From positions 124,001 to 188,000 of the forward strand of contig CADAQX010000008.1 in the NCBI GenBank assembly GCA_902790215.1: 64,000 nt of DNA, read 5' to 3'. The translations under genes and the position numbers were made by a program. Of this stretch, positions 44,889 through 53,535 are shown piece by piece. Source of the stretch: an uncultured Bacteroidota bacterium (GTDB taxonomy: Bacteria; Bacteroidota; Bacteroidia; Bacteroidales; P3). The first letter of the stretch is position 1. The number at the start of each line of letters is the position of its first letter. Under the pieces are notes generated by a model. It was given only the letters and a program-made list of their open reading frames with translations. It was not told the origin of the DNA and did not search any database.

Positions 44889-47270
44889 ATGGAAAGAATA
44901 GATTTTCAAGAGAGGGCTGTAGAAGATTTGCTACGCCAGTTCAAGGAGCTGTGGAAACAGCCACAGCACCAAATACCCATCACACTGAAAGCCCCGACGG
45001 GCAGTGGGAAAACGTATATGGTTGAAAAAATAATATGCGAACTGACAAAACAACCAGATTGGGTTCAGGATGTTGCATTTATGTGGATAACTTTCAGTGA
45101 TGACTTGGCAATGCAGAGCCTTAATAAATTTAAGGATTATTTCCAAAAATCTTTACCTGTACGACTGCTGACCATTCAAAATATCCAGCAAGGAGCATTG
45201 CGAGAGCATGATATCATGTTTTTAAACTGGCAAAAACTGGTAAGCCAGAAGGCTGAAGACCGAGTTTTGCGCCGTCCTGAAGATAAACGAAAAGAAAAGG
45301 AGTCTGGTTATTACTTTGAGGATGTGGTGGAGTTGACCCATAAAGAGGGACGCGAATTTGTGATGATAATTGACGAGAGCCACAAGAATGTTACCGATGC
45401 CGCCATGCGTGATGTTATTAACCCCATTAATCCAAAGATTATCGTAAAGGTGTCAGCTACCCCAGAAAGCGAGCCAAGTTATTCTGATATACAAAACCAT
45501 CGGGCAGGCTGGCATGAGGTGAACCGACAAGATGTAATAGACGCAGGTATGATTAAGCGTGAATTGATATGTCAAACAGAAGAAGATATAAAAAGTCGTG
45601 GGGGAAAAGACCTTGACGACCTATTACTTGACCTGGCAATGGAACGCCGAGCACAGTTAGTGGCAGACATTAAAAAGTTTGAAATGGAGGTAAATCCGTT
45701 GGTAATAATTCAGTTGCCTAATAATACAAACATAGATGCTGGCGACCAAACAAAAGAAGAGGTGGTAACCGACTATCTGACTAATCATGGCGTTGAGCCG
45801 ACAAGAATAGCTAAGTGGTTTGAGGATAAGAAAAAACCTGCGGGACTTGAGTATAACAATAGTCCGTATGACTATCTTCTGTTCAAAATGGCGGCAGGAA
45901 CAGGTTGGGACTGCCCGAGAGCTCAAGTTTTAGTCATGTTCCGTGATATTCAGTCAGAAACATTCCAAACGCAAACCATTGGGCGAATTGTTAGAATACC
46001 TGTGCGTGGACAGCAAGGCTCGGAAGTGTTTCAAACAGGCTATATTTACACGAACTATTCGCGTAAAGCAGTTATTGAAGGGAAATATAACGAACAAGGA
46101 AATAAACCCAAGGTGTATGTGGCAAAGAATAAATTTAAAAGAGAAATTGTCATAGACGAACAACTAAAGTCAGAATACATGACGCGTGCGGACTACGGCG
46201 ATTTGGGCAAGAGTTGGGATTTCCAGCAATGTCTTATCAGAACGTTCAATAATTACTTTGGAATCACTAAAGATGACTTGTCTGATGTGGTGAGGGACAA
46301 ACTAAAGGCAAAAGGGTTACAGATTGTGCCTCGCTTGGAACAGCAAATAGTTGTCGATGCGCATATCAAAGACATTGATCAAATCAATTTTGAGAGCGGA
46401 AATGATTTAAATCGTGAGGTCAGTCGAAACGATGTGCAGAAATTGTTTACGAAGGTTTGTTTTGATTTGTTGAGGGAGCAAACTGATGAAGATACAAAGA
46501 TTACCAATGTTGCCCGTTCGTTTGGCACCTTAAAAAGTGCGTTGCGATTATGGTTTAAGATGTATGCTTTTCGAGAAGTAGATGACGATGGTAGATATAG
46601 AATATTCCTTGCCGATGTTTTGAATAAAGGTGAAAAAAGTATTTTCCGTTATCTCATAACGCTTACATTGAAGAATCATTATCCAATGCGCGAGAAACAT
46701 GTTAGAGAGCGTAGGGAAAAGGCTGAGCAACAAGAAACCACCATATTTAAAATTCAGAAAGTCTATGCCTACAGTGAAGAATATGAGGTATTGAAGATGA
46801 ATCGTTGTCTTTTTAAGCCTTTCTTTATTGGTAAGTCTTATTCAGGACGCAAAAATGAAGAGGAATTTGCGAAATATCTTGATGGTCAAGAATCTATAGA
46901 ATGGTGGATGAAGAATGGGGATAGTGGTAAGGACTGGTTTTCAATTCGCTACTTCAACGAAGTTACCCAAAGAAAGGAACTATTCTATCCCGACTGGATA
47001 TACAAGAAAAAAGACGCTACTATTGGGATTTGGGACACAAAAGGCGGGCAAACAGCATCGTCGATAGAGACCAAATGCAAGGCAGAAGAGTTGCAACGTC
47101 GTATTAAGAGACTAAACAGCAGTGCACATAAAGGAATACACTATGAAGGCGGAATTGTGATAGAAGCTAACGGAATGTGGTATTGCAACTGTAATGATAG
47201 TTATCTGTATCAAGAAGGGGTTACAGAAGGATGGCGAAACATGAATGAGTTTTTCCCCCAACATGGATGA
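44889..47270 (+). CDS. res: Type III restriction enzyme helicase-nuclease subunit (Res)
   Basis: 793 residues. SF2 helicase motifs: Walker A APTGSGKT at 35-42, motif II IIDESHK with Asp162, motif III VSATPE from 188, and motif VI QTIGRIVRIPVRG. The C-terminal PD-(D/E)xK nuclease is visible as PDWIYKKK (Asp702) and WDTKGG (Asp716, Lys718). With Mod it cleaves DNA with unmethylated head-to-head sites using ATP. The pair is adjacent and intact. Res is shorter than the 900-1000 residues common in enterobacterial type III enzymes but all motifs are kept. Confidence 0.95.
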   Translation: MERIDFQERAVEDLLRQFKELWKQPQHQIPITLKAPTGSGKTYMVEKIICELTKQPDWVQDVAFMWITFSDDLAMQSLNKFKDYFQKSLPVRLLTIQNIQQGALREHDIMFLNWQKLVSQKAEDRVLRRPEDKRKEKESGYYFEDVVELTHKEGREFVMIIDESHKNVTDAAMRDVINPINPKIIVKVSATPESEPSYSDIQNHRAGWHEVNRQDVIDAGMIKRELICQTEEDIKSRGGKDLDDLLLDLAMERRAQLVADIKKFEMEVNPLVIIQLPNNTNIDAGDQTKEEVVTDYLTNHGVEPTRIAKWFEDKKKPAGLEYNNSPYDYLLFKMAAGTGWDCPRAQVLVMFRDIQSETFQTQTIGRIVRIPVRGQQGSEVFQTGYIYTNYSRKAVIEGKYNEQGNKPKVYVAKNKFKREIVIDEQLKSEYMTRADYGDLGKSWDFQQCLIRTFNNYFGITKDDLSDVVRDKLKAKGLQIVPRLEQQIVVDAHIKDIDQINFESGNDLNREVSRNDVQKLFTKVCFDLLREQTDEDTKITNVARSFGTLKSALRLWFKMYAFREVDDDGRYRIFLADVLNKGEKSIFRYLITLTLKNHYPMREKHVRERREKAEQQETTIFKIQKVYAYSEEYEVLKMNRCLFKPFFIGKSYSGRKNEEEFAKYLDGQESIEWWMKNGDSGKDWFSIRYFNEVTQRKELFYPDWIYKKKDATIGIWDTKGGQTASSIETKCKAEELQRRIKRLNSSAHKGIHYEGGIVIEANGMWYCNCNDSYLYQEGVTEGWRNMNEFFPQHG

Positions 47271-47670
47271 TGTCAGTAAGCGTATTAGCGGAAATCGTTG
47301 AGACAAATATGAAATCCGCCATGGTTAAGAATCAGGATCTTTATTTCTCTTAATGCAAAATAGTTAAGATTTCCATATACGATGGATTGCCACTATTAAT
47401 GATGTCAAAGTAACAGTTAAAGTTTACCCACCATATTAGTATAACAAGTACTGATTTGTAGTCAAGGCAATAGCTAAATATTCGATCTCCCCCCAGAAGA
47501 AATCGATGTTATAGTCTAGGGCTCTTGATTCATTAATACTAATTGCCAAACATAAAGAAAAAATACTTTTTTGAGTTTATATATAATTCGTTTTTTTTTC
47601 GTATTTTTGCATTAAATAGTAAATTATTACTACATTCATATTATATTTCAAAATAAACAATTTACAACAC
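47271..47670. other. 400-bp AT-rich spacer
   Basis: No gene found. It holds the promoter of the DUF262 gene at 47602-47609 and is otherwise blank; no hairpin words of the kinds seen elsewhere. Its presence and own promoter make the DUF262-HEPN pair a unit separate from the type III system. Confidence 0.6.
47602..47609 (+). promoter_or_regulatory. -7 box of the DUF262 gene (TATTTTTG)
   Basis: A T-run followed by CGTATTTTTGCAT, 62 bases before the ATG at 47671. Confidence 0.7.
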
Positions 47671-48729
47671 ATGTCAAATACTCTTGCATCAAAAATCGAC
47701 GAACTGAATAAGCTAAAACGAGCAGTAGACTTCAATACATATGATTTTTCTGTAAAAGAAATAATATCTTTAGTAAAAGATAATGTAATTAACATCTCTC
47801 CAGACTACCAACGTAAATTTCGATGGGATAAGGAACGTCAGTCTGCTTTAATTGAATCTATACTATTAGGAATCCCTATTCCATCAATTTTTATGGCGAC
47901 AAACGCTAATGGAACTTGGGAAGTAATTGATGGGGTCCAACGTATTAGTACGATGCTGAATTTTGTACTTGATGAACAAGATTCATTTAGAGAAAACGAG
48001 GATAATATGTCCATTCCATTAAAACTAACTGGTTTAGCCAAACTAAAATCTTTTAATGGAATGGAATATAAGGATTTTCCTCAATCTCTGAAGTATGATT
48101 TTCTACTTAAACCAATAAAGGTAATTACATTAAGTGATAAAAGTGATAGTTTAGTAAGGTTTGATTTATTTGAACGCTTGAACACTGGAGGCATTATTTT
48201 ATCTGATCAAGAAATAAGAAGTTGTATTTTCAAAGGAAGGTTTAATGATTTTCTAAAAGAGAAGTCCAACAACACCGACTTTGCTAATTCAATTAAGATA
48301 ACAGAAAGTCAAAAGAATGATGGATCCAAGGAGGAACTTGTGTTGAGATTTTTTGCTTATCTTAATTACAGAGATCATTTTATTCATGGAGTAAAAGATT
48401 TTTTAAATGAATATATGTCTAAGTCTGATAAAGAATTCAATTATACGGTTAATTCTCAAATATTTGACAAAGTATTCGGTCAACTTAATCAGCTACAATA
48501 CGGTATAGTAAAAAGCCACACAAGAAAAATCACATCGTTCATTCTTTTTGAATCAGTATCTGTAGGTGCAGCAGAAGCAATCAATGCTGGTGTTGAGCGA
48601 CTTAACCTTGATAATTTTTACCAATGGGTATGTGAGCCAGATTTCAATAGATTAATCACTGGCGCAACCAATGACCCAGGGAAACTTAATAGGCGAATTG
48701 AGTTCTGTAAAAATCATTTCTCGGAATAA
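47671..48729 (+). CDS. DUF262 (ParB/GmrS-like) domain protein
   Basis: 352 residues. The DUF262 signature is clear: SPDYQRKFRWDKERQSALIE, LLGIPIPSIF and WEVIDGVQRISTMLNF, with the later FERLNTGG. DUF262 is a ParB-superfamily nucleotide-binding domain found in GmrSD-type modification-dependent restriction enzymes and in small two-gene defence units. Only the DUF262 part plus a helical C-terminal region is present; no DUF1524 HNH nuclease domain is attached. The HEPN gene follows with a single-base gap, so the pair is surely functional together. Confidence 0.9.
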   Translation: MSNTLASKIDELNKLKRAVDFNTYDFSVKEIISLVKDNVINISPDYQRKFRWDKERQSALIESILLGIPIPSIFMATNANGTWEVIDGVQRISTMLNFVLDEQDSFRENEDNMSIPLKLTGLAKLKSFNGMEYKDFPQSLKYDFLLKPIKVITLSDKSDSLVRFDLFERLNTGGIILSDQEIRSCIFKGRFNDFLKEKSNNTDFANSIKITESQKNDGSKEELVLRFFAYLNYRDHFIHGVKDFLNEYMSKSDKEFNYTVNSQIFDKVFGQLNQLQYGIVKSHTRKITSFILFESVSVGAAEAINAGVERLNLDNFYQWVCEPDFNRLITGATNDPGKLNRRIEFCKNHFSE

Positions 48730-48730
48730 T

Positions 48731-49384
48731 ATGTTTGAAGATATTCAAATAGAGGCAACGAATCAACTATCTGCAGTAAAAACGTTATGTGATAAGGTCA
48801 ATGATTCTCATCCAATAGAACCAAGTGAGGAATTGCACAATAATGTTTGCAAAGGATTAAGTTTTGTTGTATTGTATGGTGCACTTGAATACACTTTAAC
48901 ATCAGTTGTTTCGGCAACAATTCAAAAAATAAATGATATAAACATAAACTCTGATTTGCTGAAAACAAGACTATTATCTCTATCACTAAACCCTAAGTGT
49001 GATGCAATAAGAGAAGGACGCAACAAAAAGTGGATTAAACAATACGATCTTTTTTATACACTTGAAACCCCAACAGTTTTTTCAGCAGAGACTAATATTT
49101 TTCCTGCCGAACGAGGGAATATTAAATACCGTCATATAAACTTTGTTTGGGATATTTTCGGATTGAGTTCCCCGGTTGTTCCTGACAATAGTTATATGGG
49201 TATGTTTGAAAGTGTTGCAGAGAATAGGATGGCCATAGCTCATGGAAGGATTTCTCCTCAGAATGTAGGTAGGTCTTACTCAAAAGATGACATAGTAAAA
49301 TACCATGATAAAATCAAGAGATATTGCTTTTATATTTTGAATTGCTTCGAAACCTATTTCGTTAATAGAGAGTATTTAAAATGA
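48731..49384 (+). CDS. HEPN-family putative RNase (MAE_28990-like)
   Basis: 217 residues from the ATG at 48731, one base after the DUF262 stop. An all-helical protein with the HEPN catalytic motif R166-M-A-I-A-H171 (RxxxxH) near the C-terminus in ENRMAIAHGRISP, where HEPN RNases keep it. Features such as FVVLYGALEYTLTSVVS near residue 40 match the MAE_28990/MAE_18760 HEPN-like group that often sits beside DUF262 proteins. HEPN toxins cut RNA when triggered; DUF262 is the likely sensor or inhibitor. Function in defence is inference. Confidence 0.85.
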   Translation: MFEDIQIEATNQLSAVKTLCDKVNDSHPIEPSEELHNNVCKGLSFVVLYGALEYTLTSVVSATIQKINDININSDLLKTRLLSLSLNPKCDAIREGRNKKWIKQYDLFYTLETPTVFSAETNIFPAERGNIKYRHINFVWDIFGLSSPVVPDNSYMGMFESVAENRMAIAHGRISPQNVGRSYSKDDIVKYHDKIKRYCFYILNCFETYFVNREYLK

Positions 49385-49442
49385 GAGTGTTTAAAATCCA
49401 ACTTGATGGATGAAGGTGTATATAACAATAAACGTTGTCGAG

Positions 49443-49735
49443 GACATGGAAATTGAAAAGTGAAAAAGGGAGTTGTCAAGGAAACAAATAAAAATGAAAA
49501 TTGAAAATTGAAAAGGGTGTTCGCCAAGGGACCATTACAAAGTGAAAAGTGAAAATTGAAAAGAGTGTTCGCCAAGGGACCATTACAAAGTGAAAAGTGA
49601 AAATTGAAAAGAGTGTTCGCCGGAAGACCACTACAAATTGAAAAGTGAAAAGTGAAAATTGAAAAGAGTGTTCGCTGGAAGACCACTACAAATTGAAAAG
49701 TGAAAATTGAAAAGGGTGTTCGCCGAGGGACCGAA
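49443..49735. repeat. Tandem 48-bp unit array 1 (GTGTTCGCC)
   Basis: The word GTGTTCGCC (once GTGTTCGCT) begins at 49517, 49565, 49613, 49668 and 49716: spacing 48, 48, 55 and 48. Each unit is a constant part (GTGTTCGCC, AAGGGACCATTACAAA) plus a filler of TGAAAA/TTGAAAAG words; the 55-base unit has one extra 7-base word. Minus-strand frames through it encode repeating NTLFNFHFS but are not credible genes. Confidence 0.88.
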
Positions 49736-49835
49736 GAACCATCGAAGTCCCCACGCTATCGGAAAACAGTCAACGATGTCAGGAAATAGTCAACCTCTCC
49801 AGTACAACAATTGACAACCTCATCAATAAAAGTGA

Positions 49836-49920
49836 TGAGGGTGCTACGCGCTACGGTGCTACAGTTGGGGTTGGATTGGGTGGTTGGGAACTGTAGCACT
49901 GTAGCAAGTGTAGCGCGGAG
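49836..49920. repeat. 85-bp CTACAG hairpin repeat, copy 1
   Basis: GCTACGCGCTACGGTGCTAC on the left faces GTAGCACTGTAGC and GTGTAGCGCGGAG on the right around a TTGGGTGGTTGGG loop. A near-identical copy is at 53839-53923, and a short relative (AACTGTAACACTGTTACAACT) at 55749-55777. Confidence 0.85.
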
Positions 49921-50008
49921 CTTGCCTTTTTTGGACACGAATTGCCATTAATTGTCATTAATTCAAGGTTATGCGCGATAATCCTTATAGAGTATTTATG
50001 TCGTTCTC

Positions 50009-50195
50009 ATGTCGCGTCCCGTCGGGACGCAGTTCCTTGATGTCTGAATGTCACGGCTCTGCTCTCGACCTCCGCAACGTTAGCTACGCTGACGTTGCTA
50101 CATCTCGGCATAGCTCGAACAAGTTCGGCTCTGCTCTCGACCTCCGCAACGTTATTAATAGTCTCACCCCTTCGGGGTGAATTAAAGAAATCTCC
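50009..50195. repeat. GC-rich REP-like element pair, copy 1
   Basis: Starts with GCGTCCCGTCGGGACGC hairpin and ends with CACCCCTTCGGGGTG hairpin followed by AATTAAAGAAATC. Between them a 28-base word beginning GGCTCTGCTCTCGACC occurs twice (50055-50082 and 50127-50154). The bracket recurs at 52919-53030 with different middle sequence. Confidence 0.78.
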
Positions 50196-50223
50196 ATTTT
50201 TTGTAGGGAATGGGAAAAAGTTG

Positions 50224-50231
50224 TATCTTTG
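50224..50231 (+). promoter_or_regulatory. -7 box of the DUF2200 gene (TATCTTTG)
   Basis: AGTTGTATCTTTGCATTC, 51 bases before the ATG at 50282. Confidence 0.75.
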
Positions 50232-50281
50232 CATTCCCAAAAGTAGCCTTTTGGGGCAAAACATTATAATGTCTATTCGCT

Positions 50282-50629
50282 ATGGATGTATTTGAAATGA
50301 AGTTTGCTAAGGTGTTCCCTTTGCTTATCGCCAAGGCTGAGCGGAAAGGCCGCACGGCTGAAGAGGTATATGATGTGGCCTGTTGGCTGACTGGATATAC
50401 AAAGGAGAGCCTAAACGAGTTGTTAAACAGTGATTCCACATACGGGGAGTTTCTGGATAAGGCTCCACGGATGAACCCCGACCGGCTGAGGGTGAAAGGT
50501 AAGATATGCGGTGTCCGCATTGAGGAAATAGAAGACCCACGTATGCGGGACCTCCGCATCCTGGACAAACTGGTGGACGACTTGGCCAAGGGGAAAGCGA
50601 TGGAATACAAATTGAAAAGTGAAAAGTGA
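50282..50629 (+). CDS. DUF2200-family protein
   Basis: 115 residues. It matches the DUF2200 pattern: FAKVFPLLIAKAERKGRT, VACWLTGYTKESL, APRMNPDRLRVKGKICGVR and EEIEDPRMRDLRILDKLVDD. The family is small, cytoplasmic and of unknown function, with a fold like a short all-alpha bundle. The last residues YKLKSEK and the stop are encoded by the TTGAAAAGTGAAAAG word repeat that follows, so the natural C-terminus has probably been replaced or extended by the repeat. It sits between repeat clusters with its own promoter. Confidence 0.87.
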   Translation: MDVFEMKFAKVFPLLIAKAERKGRTAEEVYDVACWLTGYTKESLNELLNSDSTYGEFLDKAPRMNPDRLRVKGKICGVRIEEIEDPRMRDLRILDKLVDDLAKGKAMEYKLKSEK

Positions 50630-50744
50630 AAATTGAAAAGGGTGTTCGCCGAGGGACCATTACAAATTGAAAAGTGAAAATTGAAAAATGGGGTTGCCGA
50701 GGAGCCTCTACAAATTGAAAAAGTGAAAAATAAAAAAGGGGTTG
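50609..50744. repeat. 48-bp unit array 2, directly behind the DUF2200 gene
   Basis: Two to three degenerate units (GTGTTCGCC at 50643, GGGTTGCCG at about 50691 and 50739) with TTGAAAAGTGAAAA fillers; the first filler forms the end of the DUF2200 gene. Confidence 0.8.
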
Positions 50745-50812
50745 CCGAGAGCATACTCTTTGAGTATGGTTTGTGTCAGGCTTAAGTATGTCTAAGGCGA
50801 AAGCGGTGGATG

Positions 50813-51814
50813 TTATAGCTTCCGAAATCGCTCTTGAAGTGTCCTGATTCGTTCTATCAAATCATCAAATGGCAGACTTTTTCCATAGATGAAAGAATTC
50901 CGCATGGACTCATAGTCCGCACGCCAGTCGGACAAAAGGTTGTCGGGGGGACAGATTATAATTCTATCGGGGTTATTGCTGTCGTAATCCACATACTTCA
51001 GGCAGTAATAATCCTGTCTGTGCTGAACAATAGATTGATACAATGTCTTGTCTGTAAGTGCTGTCATTCCGTACTCCGTATCCATCATCCGCTCAAGGTC
51101 GTAGAGGTGACGGCTCATACGGAAACTACGAGGAAAGTCACGCTGATACTCTTCGTTCAGAAGGAAGGCTTTCTCCAAGAATGTTCTAGTGGGCATCACG
51201 GTGTTCATCACGAAGGTGTCGTCTTGCTCCAATACAGGAACACATTGCGACACCAAAGAAGATATGCCTCTCGGTGCAACAGGTTCCTTCATCGACAGAC
51301 AACTGATTTCAATCCTCACTGCCGGCTGCAAGTATGTCAACAATGATGGATAAAGGCTTTTATACTTCACCAGTATTACCGTGGGGTCTTTGTCTCCATC
51401 AAGTTCTTTGCTATTGACTTTAGTCACGGGTTCGACAGTATAGCCTCTGCATCCCAATTCTCGAAGGGCGTTGTTTAATTCCGACGAAAGGGTTCCTGAA
51501 ATAAACTGACGGCTTGTTTTACGTAACTTGAGACGTTGACTCCGATTAGTGTTGTCTATTCCGAAGAAGGTATGGTCTAACGCGAGGTCAGCATCTTCAC
51601 TGAAACGTTCTATCAGTCCCCACGCTTTGCTTAACGATGTGCCGCCTTTGAAACTCAGATAATCGGCACATGAAGATTGCGAGAGCAAATGCAGTACTAT
51701 CGTGACCCACCAGTCTTTCTCAATAACTTGTGCTGCCAGCTTCGTCTGTTCCGAAGTTCTTGCGAAAAGCATTCTCTTCTCCTCATCACTGAGTGATGCA
51801 AATTTATTTGTCAT
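50813..51814 (-). CDS. abiEii: AbiEii/AbiGii-type nucleotidyltransferase toxin
   Basis: 333 residues. The nucleotidyltransferase signature is FKGGTSLSKAWGLIERFSED followed by ADLAL, that is GGTSLS and the catalytic Asp pair of the AbiEii superfamily (DNA polymerase beta-like fold). In type IV toxin-antitoxin and abortive-infection systems such enzymes add nucleotides to tRNA acceptor ends and halt growth. The start overlaps the antitoxin-like gene upstream by 11 bases. The gene is complete. Confidence 0.9.
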   Translation of the reverse strand: MTNKFASLSDEEKRMLFARTSEQTKLAAQVIEKDWWVTIVLHLLSQSSCADYLSFKGGTSLSKAWGLIERFSEDADLALDHTFFGIDNTNRSQRLKLRKTSRQFISGTLSSELNNALRELGCRGYTVEPVTKVNSKELDGDKDPTVILVKYKSLYPSLLTYLQPAVRIEISCLSMKEPVAPRGISSLVSQCVPVLEQDDTFVMNTVMPTRTFLEKAFLLNEEYQRDFPRSFRMSRHLYDLERMMDTEYGMTALTDKTLYQSIVQHRQDYYCLKYVDYDSNNPDRIIICPPDNLLSDWRADYESMRNSFIYGKSLPFDDLIERIRTLQERFRKL

Positions 51815-52412
51815 AGGCTCTCCTTACGATAAGACTAATCCACTCGGGCATCAGGGCGAGGTCGGACATGACTGATTCTTTTGTCTCGTTCTGGAGTAGC
51901 GTCATGATGGCTTGCTCCTGCTCGGGCGTGACATTGTCGGCGCCTATCTCTTTCAGCGCAAAGGTAATAAGCATGGCCAGTTTATTGGTGAATGCCAAGT
52001 TTTTAGGTGCAGTGTGTTTGAACAATATCCCTCTGTCGCCATCAAGACGTACCTTCCTTGCAGAACCGTCGGTAAGGTAAACAGCATTCATCGGCACCTG
52101 TTCCGACAATCCCAACATATTGAGAGCCTGGTCGCCTGTGGGTGCAATCCTTGCTTTGTCGCGACGGGCAATGGCTTGCGCAATTTCGTCGTATGTGGGA
52201 CGCAGCACTCCCAACCCCCACCGTTTGTCTATTTTGGGGTAGCAGTAGATTCCTCTCGCCACCCGGAGAATATCCCCTCGAGTCACAAGTCTTTCGATGG
52301 CTTTCAGTACAGATTTGCTCTCTCCCAGCAGTGTAAAGTCCGTCGAGAAAAACACGCAACCTCTACCCTTTCCTCTAACATGCGCTAATATCTTATCATC
52401 AATGCTTTGCAT
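51804..52412 (-). CDS. AbiEi-like antitoxin/regulator (DUF6088 type)
   Basis: 202 residues. An N-terminal winged helix (about 1-70, FFSTDFTLLGESKSVLKAIE then RGDILRVARGIYCYP) followed by a C-terminal domain with APTGDQALNMLGLSEQVP and VYLTDGSARKVRLDG, the layout of AbiEi-type partners that bind DNA and repress their own operon. It is translated first and overlaps the AbiEii gene by 11 bases. A TATTTTTG box lies 26 bases upstream of the start. Confidence 0.88.
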   Translation of the reverse strand: MQSIDDKILAHVRGKGRGCVFFSTDFTLLGESKSVLKAIERLVTRGDILRVARGIYCYPKIDKRWGLGVLRPTYDEIAQAIARRDKARIAPTGDQALNMLGLSEQVPMNAVYLTDGSARKVRLDGDRGILFKHTAPKNLAFTNKLAMLITFALKEIGADNVTPEQEQAIMTLLQNETKESVMSDLALMPEWISLIVRRAYDK

Positions 52413-52437
52413 TATTAATCATATTTTATTTTTGTCG

Positions 52438-52445
52438 CAAAAATA
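52438..52445 (-). promoter_or_regulatory. -7 box of the AbiE operon (TATTTTTG, minus strand)
   Basis: Plus-strand CAAAAATA 26 bases before the ATG at 52412. An AbiEi operator would be expected here; no clear dyad was found. Confidence 0.65.
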
Positions 52446-52483
52446 CACATTTTTTTCGACATAACAGAAAAAAAGACCACTTT

Positions 52484-52722
52484 GAAAAATGAAAAGAGTG
52501 TTCGCCGAGGGACCATTACAAAGTGAAAATTGAAAATTGAAAATTGAAAAAAGTGTTCGCCTTGTGACAGAAGAGCCATTGAAGTCCCCACGCTTTGTCA
52601 ACCTCAATAGTGTTGGCATTCCGAAAGGCCAGAAATGAATATAAGAATTCGTTAATTTGTAAATGTGTTAATTCGTTAATCGATTCACACATTAACACAT
52701 TCACGCATTCACACGTTCGAAG
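52484..52722. repeat. Long composite repeat, copy 1 (48-bp units, TTCGTTAA hairpin)
   Basis: Units with GTGTTCGCC at 52498 and 52552, then GACAGAAGAGCCAT and GAAGTCCCCACGCT, CTCAATAGTGTTGGCAT, and a TTCGTTAATT / ACACATTAACACATTC hairpin. The same order recurs at about 53475-53694 with high similarity. Confidence 0.85.
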
Positions 52723-52748
52723 TTTTTTGTCATATTAAAAAATAGTTG

Positions 52749-52756
52749 TATTTTTG
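52749..52756 (+). promoter_or_regulatory. -7 box (TATTTTTG) of a truncated ORF
   Basis: AGTTGTATTTTTGCACTC, 54 bases before the ATG at 52810. Confidence 0.55.
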
Positions 52757-52809
52757 CACTCAGTTTCAAAAGTAAAAAAAATACACAGTTTTGAAACTAA
52801 TATGTATAT

Positions 52810-52956
52810 ATGATACTTATTGACGGAGCATTATTCATTGACCGGCTGAAACGAATCAAATCTTACGAGGAAACGAAAGAGCATATATACAAGGTGGGTT
52901 CTATTTATTTGTTTTCATTGTCGCGTCCCTTCGGGACGCAGGTATCTTATTATTGA
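52810..52956 (+). pseudogene. Truncated ORF cut by a REP-like element
   Basis: 48 codons (MILIDGALFIDRLKRIKSYE...) behind a good -7 box. The first 35 residues look like a real protein; then the frame runs into the GCGTCCCTTCGGGACGC element at 52919 and stops inside it. The product is not recognised. It is probably a gene beginning whose rest was lost, perhaps together with the DUF4143 relic 90 bases downstream, though the two parts may not belong to one gene. Confidence 0.5.
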
Positions 52957-53030
52957 TAATCACCGCACTGCGCCTTACGGCTTGTACGGTGTTATGAAGA
53001 GTCTCACCTCTACGAGGTGATTTATAGAAG
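52919..53030. repeat. GC-rich REP-like element pair, copy 2
   Basis: GCGTCCCTTCGGGACGC hairpin at the left, CACCTCTACGAGGTG followed by ATTTATAGAAGTC at the right, the same bracket as at 50009-50195. The middle differs. Confidence 0.75.
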
Positions 53031-53045
53031 TCCCCACTAGGGAGT

Positions 53046-53153
53046 GATAACATTTCAGAAAAGACAACGTTTGAACGAGAAGCATCACCGCTGCTCAGCA
53101 TAAAAGATGCATACCCCAAGATAATAATTGCCCGCACTCGTCACGACGATTAA
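53046..53153 (+). pseudogene. Relic of a DUF4143 ATPase C-terminus
   Basis: The frame reads [17 protein letters not shown] then [18 protein letters not shown] and stops. [24 protein letters not shown] is the characteristic C-terminal end of DUF4143 AAA ATPases. No start or ATPase domain precedes it: the upstream bases are the REP-like element. It is a remnant of a deleted gene. The intact relative at 41059-42522 has a different C-terminal end, so the relic is from another subfamily. Confidence 0.75.
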
Positions 53154-53189
53154 AATATATGACATTGCAGAATGGTTGATGAAATAGAA

Positions 53190-53535
53190 AAGAGTGTTCG
53201 CTGAGGGGCCATTTCAAATTGAAAACTGAAAATTGAAAATTGATAAAGGGTGTTCGCCGGAAGACCATTACAAATTGAAAAGTGAAAATTGAAAAGTGAA
53301 AAGGGTGTTCGCCAAGGGACCATTACAAAGTGAAAAGTGAAAATTGAAAATTGAAAAGGGTGTTCGCCGGGAGATCATTACAAATTGAAAAGTGAAAATT
53401 GAAAATTGAAAAGGGTGTTCGCCAGGAGACCATTACAAATTGAAAAGTGAAAAGTGAAAATTGAAAATTGAAAAGGGTGTTCGCCGAGGGACCATTACAA
53501 AGTGAAAATTGAAAATTGAAAAAAGTGTTCGCCTT
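53190..53535. repeat. 48-bp unit array 3 (seven GTGTTCGCC units)
   Basis: GTGTTCGC words recur about every 48-62 bases from 53191 to 53527, each followed by a constant GGGACCATTACAAA-like part and TTGAAAAGTGAAAATTGAAAA filler of changing length. The length changes come in whole 7-base words (TTGAAAA or GTGAAAA). Confidence 0.88.

Noticed and set aside
49443-53535. CRISPR array
   Set aside because: Units are regular at 48 bases but the part between constant segments is low-complexity TTGAAAA words shared by all units, not unique spacers, and no cas gene is present.
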